A DNA stretch of 64,000 nucleotides from Fusobacterium_C necrophorum. Lineage in GTDB: Bacteria > Fusobacteriota > Fusobacteriia > Fusobacteriales > Fusobacteriaceae. Positions 33,833 to 40,533 of the stretch are shown one piece after another. The stretch is taken from the NCBI RefSeq assembly GCF_900104395.1, contig NZ_FMXX01000008.1. One strand, given 5' to 3'. Every line of letters begins with the position of its first letter. The first letter of the stretch is position 1. The position numbers and the translations under genes are program-made. Under the pieces are notes generated by a model. That model searched no databases. It saw only the letters and a program-made list of their open reading frames with translations, and had not been told where the DNA came from.

Positions 33833-34423
33833 ATGTGTCAAAATGTATGGGAAAATGATGATTTTATTTTTAAAGGCGATGAATTAAAAGGAATGACAGC
33901 GAAGGGAAAAGATAAAGTAAAAACACAAGGATTTACAGATATGATTATTCCTGCAACGACTCCTGAAGGATTGGCGATTAAGAGAATTGGAGATAATGCT
34001 TTTTACAGAAGAGGATTGACATCCGTAGTCATTCCTGATACAGTAGAGACAATCGGTTATGATGCCTTTGGAGTATGTAAATTGACAGAAGTAAAATTAC
34101 CGGCAGCTTTGGTGGGAATTGAAGGCTTTGCTTTTTATCGAAACAAATTAAAAAATGTAATTTTCGGAGATAAGGTAAAAACAATAGAACCAAGTGCTTT
34201 CGCATTGAATGAGTTGGAAGAACTTCATTTACCGGAAGGATTAGAATTGATTGATACTTCATCTTTCTATAAAAATTCTTTGACTTCTCTAAAAATTCCC
34301 GCATCTGTAAAGAAAATCAACATGTATGCATTCCATAAAAATAATATAGCGGAAGTGGAAATTCCGGAAGGAACACAACTTCATGTTTATGCATTTGAAG
34401 CAAATACGGAAATAAAAAAATAG
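33833..34423 (+). CDS. Small cytosolic leucine-rich-repeat protein (BspA/LRR_5 type)
   Basis: 196 residues. From ~48 onward there are six units of about 22-23 residues with the pattern I-x-x-x-A-F-x-x-x-x-L-x-x-V-x-I-P-x-x-V (for example AFYRRGLTSVVIP, AFGVCKLTEVKLP, AFYRNKLKNVIF), the BspA/Treponema LRR_5 repeat. There is no signal peptide or anchor, whereas most BspA proteins are surface-exposed. It sits 16 bp after hgdB with its own AAGGGGG site and in front of the operon terminator, so it is made with the dehydratase. A binding or assembly role is inference; no function is known to me. Confidence 0.82.
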   Translation: MCQNVWENDDFIFKGDELKGMTAKGKDKVKTQGFTDMIIPATTPEGLAIKRIGDNAFYRRGLTSVVIPDTVETIGYDAFGVCKLTEVKLPAALVGIEGFAFYRNKLKNVIFGDKVKTIEPSAFALNELEELHLPEGLELIDTSSFYKNSLTSLKIPASVKKINMYAFHKNNIAEVEIPEGTQLHVYAFEANTEIKK

Positions 34424-34437
34424 CTGCAAGTAAAAAT

Positions 34438-34480
34438 GTAAGGGGGCTGCTTCACAACGGTGAGCACCCCCTTTCTCTAT
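34438..34480 (+). terminator. Intrinsic terminator of the glutamate fermentation operon
   Basis: GC-rich stem: AAGGGGGCTGCTTCAC (34440-34455) with GTGAGCACCCCCTTT (34460-34474), one bulge, then TCTCTAT. The T-tract is interrupted, so some read-through into birA is possible. Confidence 0.75.
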
Positions 34481-34500
34481 AAAAAACAGAGAGGAGAATT

Positions 34501-35481
34501 ATGAACATATACTCATTTGAAGTTTTGGATTCGACCAATGATTATATGAAGGAACATCGAAAAGAATTTGAGGAATTTGATATTGTCATGGCGAAAAATC
34601 AAAGAGCGGGAAAAGGTCGACGGGGGAATATTTGGATCTCTACAGAAGGGATGGCTCTTTTTACTTTTTTGGTGAAAAAGAGAGGAGACAAAGCCGAGGA
34701 AGTATATATGAAATTGCCTCTATTGGCAGGATTGGCTGTCATTAGAGCTTTACAACGGAGAAAAAAAATACATTACCAGTTGAAATGGACCAATGATATT
34801 TATTTACAAGAGAAAAAATTGGCAGGGATATTGGTAGAAAGACGAGAAAATGATTTTTTTATTGGAATTGGAATCAATGTGAATAATGCCATTCCGATAG
34901 AAATTAAAAATATAGCAATTTCGTTACAGGAAGTCTGTCAGGAAAAGATAGAAATAGAGTCTTTGATTTTGAGTATTGTAGAGGAGTGCAGAAAACTTCT
35001 TGAAGAATATTTTGTAGGAAATTGGAAAAACATCTTACAGGAAATCAATGCTATCAACTATCTACAGGGGAAAAAAATCGGACTTCGTGCAGGAAATCTT
35101 TTTGTACAAGGAATCGTGCAGAGAATTGACGAAAATGGAGAACTGGAAATTCTTTCCAAAGAGGGATTACGGAGTTTTGGAATGGGAGAAGTCGTGAAAG
35201 AAAGAATCCTTGTGAAATTGGAAAAAAATTTGGAGATATTGGCGAAGATATATATTTTAAAGGAAGCAAATTATGATGTCATCGCTTATACAGAAGAAGT
35301 TTGGGAACCTTTTTGGGAGCAAAAATTGGAGAAGTTACAGGTAAAAATAGAAAGAAACTTTGGAAAGGAAGAATTGAAAGAAAAATATCAGGCAAAAACC
35401 TTGGAAGAATATCCGAATCTTTTTCCTTTGGAATATTATGACGAGAAAAACATAAAAGAAGTTGCAAAAATATTTGCTTAA
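34501..35481 (+). CDS. birA: Biotin-protein ligase without HTH, with a C-terminal extension
   Basis: 326 residues. Residues 1-~235 are the BirA catalytic and C-terminal domains: STNDYMKE, biotin/ATP loop KNQRAGKGRRGNIW, LKWTNDIYLQEKKLAGIL and GIGINVNN. The N-terminal winged helix of bifunctional BirA is absent, so it cannot repress bio genes in the E. coli manner. The last ~90 residues (~237-326) are charged, helical and not part of the usual ligase; I do not recognise them. Its first client is likely GcdC. It precedes bioB by 52 bp in the same direction. Confidence 0.9.
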   Translation: MNIYSFEVLDSTNDYMKEHRKEFEEFDIVMAKNQRAGKGRRGNIWISTEGMALFTFLVKKRGDKAEEVYMKLPLLAGLAVIRALQRRKKIHYQLKWTNDIYLQEKKLAGILVERRENDFFIGIGINVNNAIPIEIKNIAISLQEVCQEKIEIESLILSIVEECRKLLEEYFVGNWKNILQEINAINYLQGKKIGLRAGNLFVQGIVQRIDENGELEILSKEGLRSFGMGEVVKERILVKLEKNLEILAKIYILKEANYDVIAYTEEVWEPFWEQKLEKLQVKIERNFGKEELKEKYQAKTLEEYPNLFPLEYYDEKNIKEVAKIFA

Positions 35482-35533
35482 AAGGTAAGAAATGTGATAG
35501 CATACAAGAAGAAATTAAAATGTAGGAGGAAAC

Positions 35534-36517
35534 ATGAAGGAATTTTTACATCAATTGAAGAACAGAGTGTTAGAGGGGTATTTAGTAACGAGAGAAGATG
35601 TTGCAAGCTTATTAAGCATTTCCATAGAGAAGGAAGAAGAGTTGCAGGAATTATTAGAGGCAGCCAATGAAATTCGAGAAAAGTTTTGCGGAAACTTTTT
35701 CAACTTATGTACCATTTTGAACGCGAAGTCAGGTCGTTGTTCGGAGAATTGCAGATATTGTGCTCAGTCGGCTCATTTTAAGACAAATGCGGAGATATAT
35801 CCTCTTGTGAGCAAGGAAGTTGCTTTGGAGGCTGCAAAAGAAGTGGAAGAGGAGGGAGCTCATCGTTTTTCTTTGGTAACGAGTGGAAGAGGTTTACAGG
35901 GAGAAGAGAAGGAATTAGACAGACTGCAAGAAATTTATCAATATTTACAGAAAAATACGAAGTTGGATTTATGTGCTTCTCATGGAATTTGTAGCAAAGA
36001 AGCACTACAAAAATTAAAAGATGCGGGAGTGAAAACCTATCATCACAATTTGGAAAGTTCTCGAAGATTTTATCCCAGCATTTGTACTTCCCATAGTTTT
36101 GAGGACAGAGTCAACACGGTAAAATACGCTCACGAAGTTGGCTTACAAGTGTGCAGTGGAGGAATTTTCGGTTTAGGAGAAACAGAGGAAGATAGGATGG
36201 ATATGGCATTTGATTTACGGGAATTAGGTGTTCATTCCGTTCCTATCAATATTTTGACACCGATTCCGGGGACACCTTTGGAAAAAAATGAAGCCATTGA
36301 TCCTAGAGAATTATTAAAAGATATTGCCATTTATCGATTTATTTTGCCAAAAGTAGCGATTCGGTATGCCGGAGGGCGAGTGAAGCTGGGGGAATATGCA
36401 AAACTCGGGTTAAGAGGAGGAGTGAATTCCGCTTTGACAGGAAATTTTTTAACGACAACAGGAAATACGATTGAAAGTGATAAACAAATGATTAAGGAGC
36501 TTGGTTATGAATACTAA
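35534..36517 (+). CDS. bioB: Biotin synthase
   Basis: Radical SAM enzyme inserting sulfur into dethiobiotin. 327 residues. SAM-cluster cysteines Cys69, Cys73 and Cys76 (CSENCRYC) and the following AQS; the [2Fe-2S] ligands lie in LCASHGIC, and YHHNLESS and the NILTPIPGTPLE end-motifs are standard. RBS TAGGAGGAAAC. Its last 11 bases overlap bioD. Confidence 0.96.
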   Translation: MKEFLHQLKNRVLEGYLVTREDVASLLSISIEKEEELQELLEAANEIREKFCGNFFNLCTILNAKSGRCSENCRYCAQSAHFKTNAEIYPLVSKEVALEAAKEVEEEGAHRFSLVTSGRGLQGEEKELDRLQEIYQYLQKNTKLDLCASHGICSKEALQKLKDAGVKTYHHNLESSRRFYPSICTSHSFEDRVNTVKYAHEVGLQVCSGGIFGLGETEEDRMDMAFDLRELGVHSVPINILTPIPGTPLEKNEAIDPRELLKDIAIYRFILPKVAIRYAGGRVKLGEYAKLGLRGGVNSALTGNFLTTTGNTIESDKQMIKELGYEY

Positions 36518-37202
36518 AGGGTATTTTGTCATCGGAACGGATACGGATATCGGAAAAACATTTTGCAGTACTTTGTTATATCATGGTTTAAGAAACAGAA
36601 ATGCAATGTATTATAAGCCGGTGCAGAGTGGCGGTGTTTTGAAAGAGGGAAAGTTGTATGCTCCGGATGTTCTTTCTCTTTGTGAATTTGAAGGAATGGA
36701 ATATCAGGAGAAGATGGTAAGTTATGTGTTAGGTCCTGAGGTTTCACCTCACTTAGCAAGTGAATTGGAAAACAAAGTTTTGGATGTTGACAAGATAAAA
36801 AATCATTTTCGGGAACTTTGTAAGAAATATGATTATCTTATTGTGGAGGGAGCGGGAGGTTTGTATGTTCCTCTCATCAGAAATCAATTTTATATCTATG
36901 ATTTGATTCGGGAATTTCAATTTCCCGTGATTTTAGTAAGCAGTGCCAAAGTAGGTTCCATCAATCATGCAGTATTGACCCTAGAAGCTTTGAAACATAT
37001 GGGAATTTCATTACATGGGATTATTTTTAATCGTGTACAGAATACTGAAACAAGTAGGATATATGAAGAAGATAATATAAAAATCATTTTACAGAAGGCT
37101 TCCACAAAAAATCATTTAATTCTTTTAGAGGGGGAGCAGGAAATTGCAGAAGAAAAATTGGACTTGTTTCTGAAAGGAGAAGCAAATGAAGAAACGAAGT
37201 GA
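36507..37202 (+). CDS. bioD: Dethiobiotin synthetase
   Basis: 231 residues from the ATG at 36507, with AAGGAG inside the end of bioB. P-loop GTDTDIGKT (10-18) binds ATP; YYKPVQSG holds the CO2/diamino substrate lysine, and VEGAGGLYVPL is the second conserved motif. It closes the ureido ring of 7,8-diaminopelargonate using CO2 and ATP. Overlaps bioB and bioA by 11 and 17 bases, so the three are translated together. Confidence 0.95.
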   Translation: MNTKGYFVIGTDTDIGKTFCSTLLYHGLRNRNAMYYKPVQSGGVLKEGKLYAPDVLSLCEFEGMEYQEKMVSYVLGPEVSPHLASELENKVLDVDKIKNHFRELCKKYDYLIVEGAGGLYVPLIRNQFYIYDLIREFQFPVILVSSAKVGSINHAVLTLEALKHMGISLHGIIFNRVQNTETSRIYEEDNIKIILQKASTKNHLILLEGEQEIAEEKLDLFLKGEANEETK

Positions 37203-38529
37203 ATTACAGGAAAAAGATCTTCAATACATTTTTCATCCCTGTGCTCAAATGAAAGATTTTGAAGAAACTCCTCCTTTGGTTATAAAAAAAGGAGAAGGCT
37301 TGTATCTAATAGATGAAGAAGGAAAGCGATATATGGATTGTATTTCCAGTTGGTGGGTAAACTTGTTTGGACATGCAAATCTACGTATTAATCAGGTAGT
37401 CATGGAGCAAATTAACGAGTTGGAACACGTTATTTTTGCAAGCTTTTCCCATAAACCTGCAATTGAGTTGGCGGAAGCTCTTGTGGAAGTATTGCCGAAG
37501 GGAATCAATAAGTTTTTATTCGCAGACAACGGTTCTTCCTGTATAGAAATGGCTTTAAAATTAAGTTTTCAATATCATTTACAAACAGGAAATCCACAAA
37601 AAACGAAGTTTATTTCCTTAGAAAATGCTTATCATGGAGAAACAATAGGAGCCTTGGGAGTAGGAGATGTGGATATCTTTACACAAACTTATCGTCCTTT
37701 GATAAAAGAGGGAAGAAAGGTGAGAGTTCCCTATTTGGACAATACAAAATCGGATGAAGAATTTGCAGCCTATGAGGAAGAATGTATTCAAGAATTAAAA
37801 AAGCTCATAGAAAACTCTCATCATGAGATTGCTTGTATGATAGTGGAACCTATGGTACAGGGAGCTGCAGGAATGTTGATGTATTCGGCAAACTATCTGA
37901 AACAAGTTCGGGAATTGACGAAACAATACAATATTCATCTGATAGATGATGAAATTGCGATGGGATTCGGACGAACCGGAAAAATGTTTGCCTGTGAACA
38001 TGCTGGAATTACTCCGGATATTATGTGTTTGGCAAAAGGATTGTCCAGCGGATATTATCCGATTGCTATGGCATGTATTACCACAGATATTTTTAATGCT
38101 TTTTACGCCGACTACAAGGAGGGAAAATCTTTTTTACATTCTCATACCTATTCTGGAAATCCTTTGGGATGCCGCGTTGCCGTAGAGGTATTACGAATTT
38201 TCCAAGAAGAAAATATCATGGCTATGGTACAGGAAAAAGGAGAGTATTTACAAACAAAAATGGAGGAACTTTTTCAAGGTCGGGAGTATGTGAAATCCTA
38301 TCGAAGAATGGGAATGATAGGAGCTATTGAACTCCATGATATTCCGGGTCAGGAGAGAATAGGAAGAAAGATAGCAACTTTAGCATTGGAAAAAGGAGTT
38401 TTAATTCGTCCGATTGGAAATATTGTCTATTTTATGCCGCCATATATTATTACGAAAGAAGAAATAGATACTATGTTGGAAGTTTGCAAAGTATCTATGG
38501 AGGAATATATAGAACAAATAAAAAAATAA
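37186..38529 (+). CDS. bioA: Adenosylmethionine-8-amino-7-oxononanoate aminotransferase
   Basis: PLP enzyme that makes 7,8-diaminopelargonate with SAM as amino donor. 447 residues. SSWWVNLFGHAN near the start is the substrate-site signature, YHGETIGALGVG and DDEIAMGFGRTGKMFA (cofactor Asp) are present, and the PLP lysine is Lys284 in LAKGLSSGYYPIA. Starts within bioD. The KAPA substrate must come from BioF, encoded 15 kb away on the other strand. Confidence 0.95.
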   Translation: MKKRSELQEKDLQYIFHPCAQMKDFEETPPLVIKKGEGLYLIDEEGKRYMDCISSWWVNLFGHANLRINQVVMEQINELEHVIFASFSHKPAIELAEALVEVLPKGINKFLFADNGSSCIEMALKLSFQYHLQTGNPQKTKFISLENAYHGETIGALGVGDVDIFTQTYRPLIKEGRKVRVPYLDNTKSDEEFAAYEEECIQELKKLIENSHHEIACMIVEPMVQGAAGMLMYSANYLKQVRELTKQYNIHLIDDEIAMGFGRTGKMFACEHAGITPDIMCLAKGLSSGYYPIAMACITTDIFNAFYADYKEGKSFLHSHTYSGNPLGCRVAVEVLRIFQEENIMAMVQEKGEYLQTKMEELFQGREYVKSYRRMGMIGAIELHDIPGQERIGRKIATLALEKGVLIRPIGNIVYFMPPYIITKEEIDTMLEVCKVSMEEYIEQIKK

Positions 38530-38541
38530 GGGAGAGATGGT

Positions 38542-39357
38542 ATGAAAGTTAAGAAAGTATGGGCAGCTTATTTCAGTGCAACAGGAACAACAGAAAAGGT
38601 AGTCAAAGGGCTGGCAAAGTCTTTAGCAAAAAAATTAAAGACAGAATGGGACTGTTTCGATTTTACACTTCCAAAGGCAAGGAAGTTGGAAATGCCTTTT
38701 CAAGAAGAGGATGTCGTTGTGTTTGGAACTCCGACGATCGCCGGGAGAGTTCCTAATGTATTATTAAAGTATTTAGCAACGATAGAAGGAAGAGGAGCTC
38801 TGGCAATTCCTATTTCTCTTTATGGAAATCGAAATTATGATGATTGTTTAATAGAACTTCGTGATATTTTAGCAAAGGCACATTTTTATCCTATTGCGGC
38901 AGGAGCTTTTATTGGAGAACACTCTTTTTCCAAAATTTTGGGAGCAGGGAGACCTGATGAAAAAGATATGAAAATTGTGGAAGAATTTGCGGATAAAATT
39001 GTAAATAAAATAGCAACAGGGGATAGAACTCTGATTGAAGTCAAGGGAACTCCGGATCCTTATCGTTGGTATTATCAACCGAGAGATCGGCAAGGAAATC
39101 CTGTCGATATTCGTAAGGTAAAACCTCTGACCAATGAGAAATGTACGGATTGTAAAATTTGTGCAAAAGTTTGTCCTATGGGATCCATTTCTTTTGAAAA
39201 TGTTCGAGAGATTCCCGGAATTTGTATTAAGTGTTGTGCTTGTATCAAAAAGTGTCCGGAAGATGCAAAATATTATGAAGATGAAGGATATTTATACCAT
39301 CAACATGAATTGGAAGAGGAATATATCAGAAGAGCGGAGCCGGAATATTTTGTTTAA
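38542..39357 (+). CDS. EFR1-family flavodoxin-ferredoxin protein
   Basis: 271 residues. Residues 1-~170 form a flavodoxin-like domain (YFSATGTTEKVVKG phosphate loop for FMN, GTPTIAGRVPN). Residues ~195-245 hold two [4Fe-4S] motifs, CTDCKICAKVCPMGS and CIKCCACIKKCP. The EFR1 group (EFR1 stands for the ferrodoxin family named so in databases) has no fixed partner; it probably carries electrons between ferredoxin or flavin enzymes in anaerobes. 12 bp after bioA; radical SAM BioB needs a low-potential donor, so a link is possible but unproven. Confidence 0.88.
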   Translation: MKVKKVWAAYFSATGTTEKVVKGLAKSLAKKLKTEWDCFDFTLPKARKLEMPFQEEDVVVFGTPTIAGRVPNVLLKYLATIEGRGALAIPISLYGNRNYDDCLIELRDILAKAHFYPIAAGAFIGEHSFSKILGAGRPDEKDMKIVEEFADKIVNKIATGDRTLIEVKGTPDPYRWYYQPRDRQGNPVDIRKVKPLTNEKCTDCKICAKVCPMGSISFENVREIPGICIKCCACIKKCPEDAKYYEDEGYLYHQHELEEEYIRRAEPEYFV

Positions 39358-39379
39358 CTGGTAAAAATTGGAGGAAAAT

Positions 39380-40330
39380 ATGGAAATTGTTGTAGTGATT
39401 CTTGCTATTCTTGTATTTCAAATATGGAAAATAATAAAGGATAAAAAAATACTAAAAGGAGTAGAGAAAATGAAAGATGGAAACAAAGGAGCGGAGATGA
39501 TGAAAAATGTCAGTGTAGGAAAATCTATCATGGGAATTTTTGGAATTTTAGTGCTTGTGTTTTTCTTGGGGATTGGGTTTTCAAACTGTTATACAGTAAA
39601 TACCGGAGAAGTTGCTATTGTTTCCACTTGGGGAAAAATTAGCCGGATTGATGAAGAAGGACTGCATTTTAAAATTCCTTTTGTTCAATCAAAAACTTTT
39701 TTAGAAACGAGAGAAAAGTCTTACATTTTTGCAAAAACGGAAGAGTCGAATACCACATTGGAAGTTTCCACGAAAGATATTCAATCCATTTTTATTGAAT
39801 TTACAGTACAGGCAAGTATTTCCGATCCCGAAAAGTTATATCGAGCTTTTAACGGAAAGCACGAGAGTCGATTTATTCGACCCAGGGTACAAGAAGTGGT
39901 ACAGGCAGCAATTTCAAAATATACCATTGAAGAGTTTGTAACAAAACGAACTGAAATTTCACGATTAATTTTTGAAGATTTAAAAGATGATTTTGCAACC
40001 TATGGTTTGAATGTATCAAATATTTCCATTATGAATCATGATTTCAGTGATGAGTATGAAAAGGCGATTGAAGCGAAAAAGGTTGCAGAGCAGGCAGTGG
40101 AAAAAGCAAGAGCGGAACAGGCAAAATTATTGGTAGAACAGGAAAATCGTGTCAAGGTAGCCGAGTTGGAACTAAGAGAAAGAGAAATTCGAGCAAAAGC
40201 CAACGCAGTGGAATCTCAATCTTTGAGTCCTCAATTATTAAGAAAAATGGCCATTGAAAAGTGGGATGGTCATCTTCCGAAAGTACAGGGAAATAATAGC
40301 TCCACTTTAATTTCTTTAGAAGAAAAATAA
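39380..40330 (+). CDS. SPFH/prohibitin-family membrane protein
   Basis: 316 residues from the ATG at 39380, five bases after GGAGG. Two N-terminal hydrophobic segments (~3-17 and ~50-70), the second being the membrane anchor, followed by an SPFH domain (~75-235: NTGEVAIVSTWGKISRIDEEGLHFKIPF, VSTKDIQSIFIEFTVQ) and a coiled-coil Ala/Glu-rich stretch (~235-285). Such proteins form ring-like membrane scaffolds and often work with FtsH-type proteases. No NfeD or FtsH gene lies beside it. Confidence 0.85.
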   Translation: MEIVVVILAILVFQIWKIIKDKKILKGVEKMKDGNKGAEMMKNVSVGKSIMGIFGILVLVFFLGIGFSNCYTVNTGEVAIVSTWGKISRIDEEGLHFKIPFVQSKTFLETREKSYIFAKTEESNTTLEVSTKDIQSIFIEFTVQASISDPEKLYRAFNGKHESRFIRPRVQEVVQAAISKYTIEEFVTKRTEISRLIFEDLKDDFATYGLNVSNISIMNHDFSDEYEKAIEAKKVAEQAVEKARAEQAKLLVEQENRVKVAELELREREIRAKANAVESQSLSPQLLRKMAIEKWDGHLPKVQGNNSSTLISLEEK

Positions 40331-40350
40331 AAAGATTTTTCAGATATTTC

Positions 40351-40379
40351 TTGAAAAAAAATAATAAATATGTTATTCT
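40351..40379 (+). promoter_or_regulatory. Promoter of the riboswitch-ATPase unit
   Basis: TTGAAA (40351-40356), 17-bp spacer, TATTCT (40374-40379) with extended TGT at 40371-40373. Transcription would start about nine bases later, just ahead of the aptamer. Confidence 0.7.
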
Positions 40380-40387
40380 ATATGTAC

Positions 40388-40480
40388 ATGGAAAAGGGAG
40401 TAGTTTCAAATATAGTATCAACAATCCCGATGTGAATACATCTGGTACTATAGCCTGTTAGGTAACAAGACTTTTGATGT
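40388..40480 (+). ncRNA. yybP-ykoY-type Mn2+ riboswitch aptamer
   Basis: The leader carries the class signature: AAAAGGGAGTAG at the 5' side (40392-40403), internal paired arms, and GGTAACAAGACTTTT at the 3' side (40461-40475), where AAAAG and CTTTT close the basal stem. The class is known to bind Mn2+ and to precede cation exporters, and the gene downstream is a P-type ATPase. A terminator overlaps its 3' end, so Mn2+ binding should hold CTTTT in the aptamer and allow read-through. Recognised by eye, not by a covariance model. Confidence 0.85.
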
Positions 40481-40512
40481 AAAGCGGAGCTTTATATCAA
40501 GAGTCTTTTTTA
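40467..40512 (+). terminator. Riboswitch-controlled terminator
   Basis: 19-bp stem: 40467-40485 (AAGACTTTTGATGTAAAGC) with 40489-40507, closed by a three-base loop and followed by T-rich sequence to 40512. The left arm shares AAGACTTTT with the 3' strand of the aptamer, so the two structures exclude each other. Confidence 0.88.
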
Positions 40513-40533
40513 TTAAAAGATATGGAGGAGAAT

